The position numbers and the translations under genes were made by a program. A stretch of 64,000 nt of DNA from Acetobacter cerevisiae (GTDB taxonomy: Bacteria; Pseudomonadota; Alphaproteobacteria; Acetobacterales; Acetobacteraceae): NCBI RefSeq assembly GCF_001580535.1, contig NZ_LHZA01000157.1, positions 1 to 64,000 of the forward strand, written 5' to 3'. The notes beneath the pieces were generated by a model. It was not told the origin of the DNA and ran no database searches. It saw only the letters and a list, made by a program, of their open reading frames with translations. This document shows, in pieces, positions 20,044 through 28,067 of the stretch; position 1 is the stretch's first letter, and every line of letters begins with the position of its first letter.

Positions 20044-20643
20044 ATGGCTGCTACAGAAGTGATCCTGCTTCAGCGCGTTGAACATCTGGGTCAGATGGGC
20101 GATGTGGTGAAGGTTCGTCCGGGTTATGCCCGTAACTTCCTGCTGCCGCAGGGCAAGGCTATTCGTGCAAACGAAGCCAACCGTTCACGCTTCGACCGTG
20201 AACGCGCCCAGCTTGAGGCACAGAACATCAAACGTCGTGAAGAAGCCGAGCGTCTCTCCGAGCGCATGGACGGTCTGGCCGTTGTGCTGATCCGTCAGGC
20301 TGGTGACAGCGGCAGCCTGTATGGCTCCGTGTCCACCCGTGACGTTGCTCAGGTTGTGACCGAAGCTGGTTTCACCATCTCCCGTCAGCAGGTCTTCCTG
20401 GCTCATCCGATCAAGTCTCTTGGTCTGTATGAAGTCAAGATTGCTCTGCACCCGGAAGTTGTTGTGCCGGTTGTGGTCAACGTTGCCCGCTCTGCTGAAG
20501 AAGCTGAGCGTCAGGCACGCGGTGAAGCCGTGAGCGTTGAAGAAGAAGCAGAAATGGCTGGTGATGAAGCCGAGATCGAAGGCGAAATTGTCGCTGACGA
20601 CGCGGAAGCACCGGCAGCAGAAGAAAACAAAGCCGACGCCTGA
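20044..20643 (+). CDS. rplI: 50S ribosomal protein L9
   Basis: Large-subunit protein that binds 23S rRNA near the base of the L1 stalk. The N-terminal domain reads [20 protein letters not shown] and [14 protein letters not shown], joined by a long helix to the C-terminal domain ([17 protein letters not shown] and [19 protein letters not shown]). The protein is 199 residues because of an acidic, Glu/Ala-rich C-terminal extension of about 45 residues, as seen in other Acetobacteraceae. Last gene of the operon; a strong terminator follows 30 bp downstream. Confidence 0.97.
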   Translation: MAATEVILLQRVEHLGQMGDVVKVRPGYARNFLLPQGKAIRANEANRSRFDRERAQLEAQNIKRREEAERLSERMDGLAVVLIRQAGDSGSLYGSVSTRDVAQVVTEAGFTISRQQVFLAHPIKSLGLYEVKIALHPEVVVPVVVNVARSAEEAERQARGEAVSVEEEAEMAGDEAEIEGEIVADDAEAPAAEENKADA

Positions 20644-20670
20644 TCGTCGTCTTTTTTCTGCTATGCTTTC

Positions 20671-20706
20671 AAAAGGGTCCGGAAAGTATTTCCGGGCCCT
20701 TTTTTG
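20671..20706 (+). terminator. Rho-independent terminator of rpsF-rpsR-rplI
   Basis: A G+C-rich hairpin (AGGGTCCGGAAA, short loop, TTTCCGGGCCCT with one mismatch) is followed directly by a run of T residues. It lies 28 bp after the rplI stop. Confidence 0.9.
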
Positions 20707-20750
20707 TGTTTTATCATCACGTATTTTCATGGCCATGACGGAGTAAGTGC

Positions 20751-21956
20751 ATGAACCGCATTCTGGACCGGATATTACGGCACTTCATTTCCTCGGGGCT
20801 GCTGCATGTTGCCTGGCCCGATGGAAGCCTGACGCATTATCGTGGCAGCAAGCCGGGTCCTGAGGCCGGGATGAAGCTGGTGGATAATGCCAGTGCGCGC
20901 GCTCTGGCCATGAACCCCGGTCTGGCCTTTGGCGAAGGCTATATGAATGGTGGCATCCAGCCGATGGATTGCACGCTGTATCAGCTGCTGGACCTGCTGA
21001 TGCTCAATGCCATGTCTCCCGGCCATTTGCCGGAGCAGATTGCCAGTACGTTTCGCTATGCCTGCCGGAACTGGATCCAGTTCAACCCGATCAAACGTGC
21101 CCGTCAGAACGTGGCGCATCATTATGATCTGGATAGCCGTCTATATGACCTGTTTCTGGACAAGGATAAGCAGTATTCCTGCGCATATTTTCGCCGGGGT
21201 GATGAAACGCTGGATGAGGCGCAGGAAGCCAAGAAAAAGCATATTGCCTCCAAGCTACTGCTGAACAAGCCGGGGCTGGAAGTTCTGGATATTGGCTGCG
21301 GCTGGGGCGGTATGGCGCTGACACTGGCGCGGGATTACGGTGCGATTGTGACCGGCATTACGCTTTCAGAAGAGCAGCTGACCATTGCCCGCCGCCGTGC
21401 GAAGGAAGAGGGCTTAGAAGGGCGTGTGCGCTTTGAAATGCTCGATTACCGCAATCTTAACCGGCGGTTTGACCGGATTGTCTCTGTTGGCATGTTCGAG
21501 CATGTGGGCGTGCATCACTACCACCAGTTTTTCGAAATTCTGAAAAACAACCTGACAGATGATGGCGTGGCCCTTGTGCATTCCATCGGGCGGAATGACG
21601 GCCCCGGCACGACCAACCCGTGGATCAACAAATATATCTTCCCCGGTGGGTATTCACCGTCTCTGAGTGAAGCCTTTGCAGCCGTGGAGCGGTCTGGCCT
21701 GTGGGTGACGGATTGCGAAATTCTGCGGCTACACTACGCCAAGACCATCGCTATCTGGAGGGAGCGCTTTGCGGCCAACCGTGCCAAAGCTGTAGCGCTG
21801 TATGATGAACGGTTTGCGCGGATGTTTGAGTTTTATCTGGACGCCGCAGAACTGTCCTTCCACGTGCAGGGGCACATGAACTTCCAGATGCAGATTGCCC
21901 GCTCCATTAATGCGGTGCCGCTGACGCGGGATTATATGGCAGAGGCGGAAAAATAA
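20751..21956 (+). CDS. cfa: Cyclopropane-fatty-acyl-phospholipid synthase-like methyltransferase
   Basis: SAM-dependent enzyme expected to add a methylene bridge to unsaturated acyl chains of membrane phospholipids. At 401 residues the length fits the family. The N-terminal lipid-binding part is followed by HHYDLDSRLYDLFLD and KQYSCAYF, two hallmarks of the family, then the SAM-binding loop VLDIGCGWGGMALTLA (about residue 180), TGITLSEEQ, and the active-site region MFEHVGVHHYHQFF. Acetic acid bacteria contain cyclopropane fatty acids, consistent with this call. The ATG has GGAG upstream. It stands alone between two terminators. Confidence 0.92.
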   Translation: MNRILDRILRHFISSGLLHVAWPDGSLTHYRGSKPGPEAGMKLVDNASARALAMNPGLAFGEGYMNGGIQPMDCTLYQLLDLLMLNAMSPGHLPEQIASTFRYACRNWIQFNPIKRARQNVAHHYDLDSRLYDLFLDKDKQYSCAYFRRGDETLDEAQEAKKKHIASKLLLNKPGLEVLDIGCGWGGMALTLARDYGAIVTGITLSEEQLTIARRRAKEEGLEGRVRFEMLDYRNLNRRFDRIVSVGMFEHVGVHHYHQFFEILKNNLTDDGVALVHSIGRNDGPGTTNPWINKYIFPGGYSPSLSEAFAAVERSGLWVTDCEILRLHYAKTIAIWRERFAANRAKAVALYDERFARMFEFYLDAAELSFHVQGHMNFQMQIARSINAVPLTRDYMAEAEK

Positions 21957-21980
21957 ACTTCGGACTATTCGTGAAGGAAT

Positions 21981-22016
21981 AAAAAAGCCTGCCGGACAAA
22001 ATCCGGCAGGCTTTTT
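21981..22016. terminator. Bidirectional terminator between cfa and the M48 peptidase gene
   Basis: A perfect 12-bp stem (AAGCCTGCCGGA and its complement) with a 4-5-base loop has an A-run on its left and a T-run on its right, so it can stop the convergent genes on both strands. Confidence 0.92.
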
Positions 22017-22026
22017 ATTCGGCTTT

Positions 22027-23514
22027 TTACAGTTTGCCGTCCTGTGCAGCGCTGCACAGGGTTTTGACATCGTCATCACCTGTGGCCAGACAACGTACCA
22101 TGAGGCCAGCCGTGCCAGCTTTGCTGTCTTGTTCTTTGGTGACCTTGATGCGGTATGCATACATCTCATCGTCATGAAAACGGGTCTGGATGTCTTCATA
22201 CGTTGCCAGAGCCTGCGGATATTGCTTCCTCTGGGCAAGAGAGGCGGCATACAGTTTGGCAATATCTTCTGTAACGTCCGGGCGGTCATAGGCCTTCTTC
22301 AGCAGAGGGACGTATTTAGCGCCCTGACCCTCTGCTACGGAGGCCGCCATTTTCAGATAAAACGCATACTGGCTGTTGATTGCGGCCGGGGATCGGAGAG
22401 TTTTCAATTCCATCAGTTCTTCCTTGGCGGAAGCGGCATGAGACGGATCTGTTTTTTGTGCCAGTTCCTGCGTCTGAACGGTATTCAGCACCCCGACGTC
22501 AGCAATCAGATGCTGATAGGCCGGATTGCTGATAAATTTCTGGAAAGGGGCCTGCGTAATCTGCGCGTCCTGATCGTCATATTCACGGTTGATGTAAGAA
22601 CGGGCTTTTTTAAGCCGTTTAGCACCAGAGGGGTGCGTATCTGCCAGATCGTTAATGCCGTTTTTTACGTTGCGGCCAATCCAGCCCAGTCCTTGCTGAA
22701 TGAAACCGTTGACCGGGTCTGCCATCTCGCCAACATTTTTAAAAAAATTATGGTCGGCTTCAAGCTGTTTGTCGTGAGCGGCCTGCTCCTGCTGTTTGAA
22801 AATTTCAAGAACAGTAAGGGCTTTATCAACAGAATATCCGGCTTTTGCCATCAGGTCGATTGCAAGCGTATCGGCCTGAACTTCCTGATCTCGCTGCCAG
22901 ATGGGGAAGACGTATTCCTGCGTCATGTCCACAAGACCGGTATCTGCCAGATAGGCCAGAGAGGCCTGCTGATTAACGGACTTGGCAACACGGGCAACCG
23001 TCGCCATGACTTGAAGGGCGCCATTGGTACGGTTCATGGCGCTTTTGGAATGACGAATGTCCGTCGGGTGATTCAGCAGCACATGGGCCAGTTCATGCGC
23101 GACGACAAAAGCCAGGCAGTCTTCTGACTGGAAATCGGGGTGGGTTGCCAGAAAGTCCAGCATGCCGGTTGTAAAAACCAGAGCGCCGCCTGCCGTGGCA
23201 TCACTGTTAAACTGGCTGCTGGGCTGGATATAAACATCCAGTCGCGGTCTGGTATAGGGCCAGCCTGCCAGAAGTTTTTCTGTAATGCTTTTCAGGTAAC
23301 CAACGGTATAGGGATCTGAAATGACGCCCATAACATATTTGTTGTTGGGATCCAGAAGTTCCGGACCTTCATCAACTGTTTCATACGTCACATCGTCTTT
23401 CAGGACAGCCAGATACGTCCCTTTTGAGGGAATGTCAGGGGCCGCCAGAGCGGTGCCAGACAGCAGAAAACCTGAAAAGATGCTGAGCAATAAGGCTGTT
23501 TTTAAAGAGCGCAT
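22027..23514 (-). CDS. Secreted M48-family zinc metallopeptidase
   Basis: A 495-residue protein with a clear signal peptide (MRSLKTALLLSIFSGFLLSG, cleavage near TALA-AP). The M48 catalytic motif HEXXH is intact in VVAHELAHVLLNH (about residue 145), and the third zinc ligand region follows at about 220 (QEVQADTLAIDLM). The C-terminal half (about 260-495) is helical, with possible TPR-like units. This architecture resembles BepA/YfgC-type periplasmic proteases that watch over outer-membrane assembly, but the second half is not obviously the BepA TPR domain. It is the last gene of an operon with a small secreted protein and a CHASE2 protein. Confidence 0.87.
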   Translation of the reverse strand: MRSLKTALLLSIFSGFLLSGTALAAPDIPSKGTYLAVLKDDVTYETVDEGPELLDPNNKYVMGVISDPYTVGYLKSITEKLLAGWPYTRPRLDVYIQPSSQFNSDATAGGALVFTTGMLDFLATHPDFQSEDCLAFVVAHELAHVLLNHPTDIRHSKSAMNRTNGALQVMATVARVAKSVNQQASLAYLADTGLVDMTQEYVFPIWQRDQEVQADTLAIDLMAKAGYSVDKALTVLEIFKQQEQAAHDKQLEADHNFFKNVGEMADPVNGFIQQGLGWIGRNVKNGINDLADTHPSGAKRLKKARSYINREYDDQDAQITQAPFQKFISNPAYQHLIADVGVLNTVQTQELAQKTDPSHAASAKEELMELKTLRSPAAINSQYAFYLKMAASVAEGQGAKYVPLLKKAYDRPDVTEDIAKLYAASLAQRKQYPQALATYEDIQTRFHDDEMYAYRIKVTKEQDSKAGTAGLMVRCLATGDDDVKTLCSAAQDGKL

Positions 23515-23535
23515 GCTTAAATAAATCCTGATGAC

Positions 23536-23916
23536 TTAACGGCAGCCTGAAGCCAGGCCGGGAGTTTCATTGTTGGCGGCTCGTGAGGAGGGGCTTAGCA
23601 GAGCGCAATTCGTGGTCTTGGGAGTGGCGACTTTTCCACTGGTCCCAACTTTGCTGGGTTTGACCAGAACGACACCCTGATCTGTCTGGACCTGAAGCCA
23701 GCCATCTGTCGGGTCAACACCCAGCACAGGATGGTTAAGTAATGCTGATGCTGGAATTTCCACCGCGTTATCATGCGCCGCGTGTTTTACTTTGACTGGG
23801 TCACTGAACACATCCGTGACAACATTGGGGGTATCCGCACAAAATGCTTTTGTAAAAGCGCCTGTTGTCCCGGCAATGCTGACAGTGCAGAAAAGGAGGA
23901 AGGATGCTTTTTTCAT
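23536..23916 (-). CDS. Small secreted protein of unknown function, possibly SH3-like
   Basis: A 126-residue protein with an N-terminal signal peptide (hydrophobic residues about 5-25, cleavage near AFCA-DT). The mature part has a short beta-rich segment (VEIPASALLNHPVLGVDPT, then GWLQVQTDQGVVLVKPSKVG) whose spacing of strands and the GWLQV motif recall bacterial SH3-like domains. Two cysteines (about residues 104 and 125) near the end could form a disulphide. I cannot assign a function. It is 21 bp upstream of the M48 peptidase gene and 38 bp downstream of the CHASE2 gene, so it is probably a partner in the same envelope process. Confidence 0.7.
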   Translation of the reverse strand: MKKASFLLFCTVSIAGTTGAFTKAFCADTPNVVTDVFSDPVKVKHAAHDNAVEIPASALLNHPVLGVDPTDGWLQVQTDQGVVLVKPSKVGTSGKVATPKTTNCALLSPSSRAANNETPGLASGCR

Positions 23917-23954
23917 TTTCGTAAAAATTCTCTCTAAAGATTAAAAAAATGCTC

Positions 23955-25649
23955 TCATCTCTGCTTTTTCAGGCAAGGAAATTTTTCAGAGATGAATTTA
24001 TCCGTCGATTTTACGAAGCTGTTTTCTTCATTCACTTCGGGGACGGTGAACCAGAGCAGGGCGAGCCCAATCCAGTCTGCATTGGGCAGATGCAGGAACA
24101 GTTCATTGACGCAATAAACCAGAGAACACACGCAGAGTGTCTGGCGGATCTTCATAGTATATGTCTGTGTTTCAAATTCCACGGGCATGCAGATCATGGT
24201 CAGGAACAGCAGGACGTAGAAGATCAGAACTGTGAGCGAGAAGTAACCCCTGCAAAAACTGTCATACAAAAAGCCAGAGACAGCCAACGCCGCAGCGACA
24301 AGATATTTGATACGGATTTTTTTGAGCCCGGAGAGAGGGCTGGGTGCGGTCTGGGGCTGGGCGCTTTCAGGCTGCTGCGGAAAAGCCGCTTTCCTTTCGT
24401 CATGCGTTGGCGTGCCAGAATGCTCTGCCCCTTGCTGTGTGTCGGACAGAGAGGCACGCACAAGAACGAGGCTGAGAAGCATCCAGATCCCAAGTTCCAG
24501 CGCTTCGGCATTGTCCAGTTCAATGGCATGGCCAAAAATGTGGAATTCGCCAAATCTGGATGCTTCATGAAAATAACCAGCGCCATAGGTTATGAGGTTA
24601 TCAAACGCCATGGCATGCAACTGCACGGCCGGAACCTGACCAATGGCAGGTGCTGTGGTTACATCATGGATAGCTTGCAGATCTCCGCCAAAAAAGACGG
24701 CTCTGTTGCGCAGCATATCAGTGTAAGGCTGCTTGGTAAGCGGGGAGAGCGCATCCAGCCTGGCTGCATCCAGCGTGAGGGCATAGAAGCACCGATTATC
24801 TTCCGGCGGTTCCCATTTGCCGCTCAGGGCATGCGCGCCGGTATTTACAGCGCGGAACAGACGAGCCAGACCGCCTGCATGGGAATCGCGACACTCCCCG
24901 CTTTCTCCATCAAAGGCAATTTTTTGAAGCGGGTCGGTATAAACACCCCATCTGACAAAGAGAGGTTCTTCAAATTCTTCGCCCGCTTTACAGGCATTTT
25001 TCCATGCGCCCTCGCATAGGGTGGAATACATGGCAAAAGCTGGGGTGGGATATTTTTTTCCTTTATCCTGCGGTGCGGAAACCAGCAGCGGATACATATT
25101 GCTTTTTTCGGTCTCCCAGCCGGAATAGACCTGATAGGGCGCAAGAACCGGAGGCAGATCATGAGCCAGTTCTGTCGCCATGCCGCGCACGAAAAAAATG
25201 GGAATACCAAGCTCTTTGGCTTCAGCTAAAACGCTGTCAAAAGCATGCAGGCTGTCACCCTGTCGCTCACCGTCAAAATAGATGTCGACCAGTACGGCGG
25301 CAGGGTGGGCTTCAATAATATGACGGAGCCAGTATGCTTCACGATGATAGGAAACAGGCCATGTTTCCTGTTCGGCTTTCAGCGTTTCATCAGAAATTTC
25401 GACAACGGCAACATGGGACTGCGTCCGATCGCCCTGCCCATAGCCATAAAATGGTTCTGTAATAGCTGAAAAAAACTGAGACGATGCACTTTTTGTGGCG
25501 TTTTCCAGACCTATTGGATCGTAATATTTAAAAACAAACCAGTAAACTAAAAGTATTATGAAATACAAAGTTCCAAGAATTATCTTTTTTGATGATATAT
25601 TATTTTTTTCTTCTTTGGTTAATATGTTATTATTGAATTGATATGCCAA
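23955..25649 (-). CDS. CHASE2 domain membrane protein
   Basis: A 564-residue membrane protein. One N-terminal transmembrane helix (about residues 22-42) is followed by a large extracytoplasmic CHASE2 sensor domain (about 50-370; VAVVEISDETL, PAAVLVDIYFDG, RAVFFGGDLQ). Further hydrophobic segments lie near 380-400 and a group near 450-520. No kinase, cyclase or other output domain follows, which is unusual, since CHASE2 is normally a sensor attached to an output. The start is a TTG at 25649; there is no ATG near, and a stop codon lies upstream in frame. Sequence around the start is very A+T-rich. First gene of the three-gene operon. Confidence 0.8.
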   Translation of the reverse strand: MAYQFNNNILTKEEKNNISSKKIILGTLYFIILLVYWFVFKYYDPIGLENATKSASSQFFSAITEPFYGYGQGDRTQSHVAVVEISDETLKAEQETWPVSYHREAYWLRHIIEAHPAAVLVDIYFDGERQGDSLHAFDSVLAEAKELGIPIFFVRGMATELAHDLPPVLAPYQVYSGWETEKSNMYPLLVSAPQDKGKKYPTPAFAMYSTLCEGAWKNACKAGEEFEEPLFVRWGVYTDPLQKIAFDGESGECRDSHAGGLARLFRAVNTGAHALSGKWEPPEDNRCFYALTLDAARLDALSPLTKQPYTDMLRNRAVFFGGDLQAIHDVTTAPAIGQVPAVQLHAMAFDNLITYGAGYFHEASRFGEFHIFGHAIELDNAEALELGIWMLLSLVLVRASLSDTQQGAEHSGTPTHDERKAAFPQQPESAQPQTAPSPLSGLKKIRIKYLVAAALAVSGFLYDSFCRGYFSLTVLIFYVLLFLTMICMPVEFETQTYTMKIRQTLCVCSLVYCVNELFLHLPNADWIGLALLWFTVPEVNEENSFVKSTDKFISEKFPCLKKQR

Positions 25650-25791
25650 AATAGAATCTTTCTGGAATATAACGATAAATTTATTTTTTTTTCTAATTGA
25701 TTGTGATGAAGAGGCAAGTTACCCCAATAGGGTATGTGTCATACTCTGGGTGCATGGCAGGGTATTGGGCAGAGTGCCCTGCGTTTTACTT

Positions 25792-26631
25792 TTAGTTTTT
25801 GGCAGAAAGAACCAGATGCGTGCGGGCGAGGCTGTCAAATTCCGCGATGGTAAGCGTTTCGGCCCGGCGGGTGCCGTCAATGCCGGTTTCAGCCAGCAGG
25901 CGCTCACCGTGCAGCCCTTTCAGGGAGCCACGCAGCATTTTGCGGCGCTGCCCAAAGGCGGCGGCGGTGACCCGTTCCATGGCCTTGAACAGGGCAGGTT
26001 CAGGCTGCTGGGCATGGGGCGTGATGCTGACAACAGCAGACCAGACCGCAGGCGGCGGAGAAAACGCCCCCGGCGGCAGCTTCATGACAATTGCACATTG
26101 CGCACACCACTGGGCCAGAACACCCAGCCGCCCGTAATGGGATGAGCCTGGCTGCGCGCAAATTCGCTCGACAACTTCGAGCTGGAACATGAGGGTGAGG
26201 CGTTCCCACGCGCTCCCCTGTCGCAGCCAGCCGACCAGCAGGGGCGTAGCGACATTATAAGGCAGGTTGGCGACAATATGCCGGGGAGCAGGGCACAGGG
26301 TTGTCAGATCCTGTTTGAGAGCGTCTGCTTCCACCAGTTTCAGGCGGTCGGGGTAGAAGGCGATGAGTTCGCGGATAATTTCGGCGGCACGCGGATCAAC
26401 TTCCACGGCTGTGACGAAGGCCGCTTTGGTGCCCAGTAGCGCACGCGTCAGGCCACCGGGGCCGGGGCCCACTTCCACCACATGCCGCCCGTCCAGCGTG
26501 CCTGCCAGAGCGGCAATGCGGTTGGTGATATCAGGATCAAGCAGAAAGTGCTGACCAAGCGCCTTACGGGCGTCCAGCCCGTGGCGGCTGATAACGTCCT
26601 TTAAGCTTTCAAGACCGGAGAGGGACGTCAT
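25792..26631 (-). CDS. rsmA: 16S rRNA (adenine1518-N6/adenine1519-N6)-dimethyltransferase
   Basis: Dimethylates two adjacent adenines near the 3' end of 16S rRNA during 30S maturation (KsgA). The 279-residue protein has the entry motif KALGQHFLLDPDITNRIA, the SAM-binding loop VVEVGPGPGGLTRALL, the acidic strand AVEVDPRA, and the catalytic NLPYNVATPLL motif. The start ATG at 26631 overlaps the surA stop by four bases (ATGA), so translation is coupled to surA. Last gene of the lptF-lptG-lptD-surA-rsmA run. Confidence 0.97.
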   Translation of the reverse strand: MTSLSGLESLKDVISRHGLDARKALGQHFLLDPDITNRIAALAGTLDGRHVVEVGPGPGGLTRALLGTKAAFVTAVEVDPRAAEIIRELIAFYPDRLKLVEADALKQDLTTLCPAPRHIVANLPYNVATPLLVGWLRQGSAWERLTLMFQLEVVERICAQPGSSHYGRLGVLAQWCAQCAIVMKLPPGAFSPPPAVWSAVVSITPHAQQPEPALFKAMERVTAAAFGQRRKMLRGSLKGLHGERLLAETGIDGTRRAETLTIAEFDSLARTHLVLSAKN

Positions 26632-28067
26632 ACGCCCTTCAGCTTGATACGCATGTCGATCATGGCTTTGCGGTGCAGATCACTGTCCAGCTGGCGAGCT
26701 GTCTGCTCCACGCGTTCATTCATCAGCTGGTCAGCAATTTCGCTGGGTGAGCGGTCGGCAAAGTTCTTCTCTTTTTTGGAGCAGACCATGATCAGGTCAA
26801 TCCCATCCGTGGAAACCAGAGGGCGGGAGACCTTGTTCAGTGGCAGGGATTCCAGCAGGCCGCGCATCTGCGGGTTCATGCGTTCCAGCTGGAGCTCACC
26901 GGGGTCAGACGGTCTTCTTTCCCCATTCTGCTGGTTGATGGCGGCCACTTCGTCACAGGAATGCACAGTCTGCGCAATTTTGACGGCTTTTTGCAGGGTC
27001 TGCTGCTGCTGGGGCGTAATGTGTTCCGGGTTGAGCTCGGCATCAAACGGCAGGAAAGCCTGACGAATGGAAATGACATGTCCCGGCTGGTGGCCGATAA
27101 TCCGCTTGCCATTAACCGTGATAATCACAAACCCGCCGGGCACCTTGATGGGGTTGGAGATAGCGCCAGCGCCCACCGGCATCTGTTTGATCATGTCGAT
27201 CACAGCCGGGTCCAGCTCATCTTCCTGCACCCAGCCCATGGAACCGCCATCCAGAGCCGTCTGGCTCTGGGAGAACTGGGCCGCCACAATCGGGAAAGGC
27301 GCGCCTTTGCGCAGTTCCTGGATAACGGTGTTGGTAAAGGCCAGCTCTTCTTCCGCGTGGCGCGGATCTTCCACCTTCACGAAGATTTCGCTCAGGTTAT
27401 ATTCTGTCCGGCCATCCTGCCGCTTCAGAGCATCTTCACGCTGAGCAATTTCTTTTGCGGAGACGCGGCCACGCGCCCCAAGCTCCTGCCGCAGCACCTG
27501 CACCCAGCCAATCTGGACCCGGATCTGGTCGATCAGGGTCGTCAGGGAGACACCGTCCTGCGCCAGTCGATCACGCAGGGCGTTTTCCGGCATACCGTTG
27601 CGGCGTTCAATCCCGGCAATGGCGGCGGCAATCTGTTCGGGCGGCGTGTTGATATGGCGGGAGAGAATTTCCTGCGTGCGCAGGCGTTCATCAATCAGCT
27701 GGCGGATAATCTGCGGGCGCAGGCGCTGCATCAGCTCATCATTAACCGGCAGACCGGTTGAGAGCGCGAACAGCTTGCCGCGATTGTTCACATCACGCGT
27801 GGTCAGCGGAATGCTGTTGACCACGGCAATAATGGTGTCGTCCGGGAGGGGCGCTTTGGCCTGGGTTGAGGAGGCGGACGCCGCCTGTGTCTGCCCGGTA
27901 TGGGTATGGGGGGCAGCATTGGCAACGGAGGCCAGTGTCAGAGCCGTAAGGGAGCAGGCCAGTGTAAGAGAGCGCAGACGCATGCAGGACAGTCTTTCAG
28001 CTTTCCGCTGGAGAACGGGAATAATCTTGAATACCGGAGACGACGGGTTTTTTGAAGCACTGATCAT
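26628..28067 (-). CDS. surA: Periplasmic peptidyl-prolyl isomerase/chaperone SurA
   Basis: Chaperone that delivers outer-membrane proteins to the BAM complex and assists LptD folding. The signal peptide is MRLRSLTLACSLTALTLASV(A). The N-terminal SurA chaperone domain follows (AVVNSIPLTTRDVNNRG), then a parvulin-type isomerase domain (LSEIFVKVEDPRHAEEELAF and AAQFSQSQTALDGGSMGWV). The frame opens with an ATG at 28067 that overlaps the lptD stop (ATGA), giving 479 residues with an extra 28-residue leader. A second ATG at 27983 starts exactly at the signal peptide and may be the true start. pdxA, often found between surA and rsmA in other proteobacteria, is absent. Confidence 0.93.
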   Translation of the reverse strand: MISASKNPSSPVFKIIPVLQRKAERLSCMRLRSLTLACSLTALTLASVANAAPHTHTGQTQAASASSTQAKAPLPDDTIIAVVNSIPLTTRDVNNRGKLFALSTGLPVNDELMQRLRPQIIRQLIDERLRTQEILSRHINTPPEQIAAAIAGIERRNGMPENALRDRLAQDGVSLTTLIDQIRVQIGWVQVLRQELGARGRVSAKEIAQREDALKRQDGRTEYNLSEIFVKVEDPRHAEEELAFTNTVIQELRKGAPFPIVAAQFSQSQTALDGGSMGWVQEDELDPAVIDMIKQMPVGAGAISNPIKVPGGFVIITVNGKRIIGHQPGHVISIRQAFLPFDAELNPEHITPQQQQTLQKAVKIAQTVHSCDEVAAINQQNGERRPSDPGELQLERMNPQMRGLLESLPLNKVSRPLVSTDGIDLIMVCSKKEKNFADRSPSEIADQLMNERVEQTARQLDSDLHRKAMIDMRIKLKGV

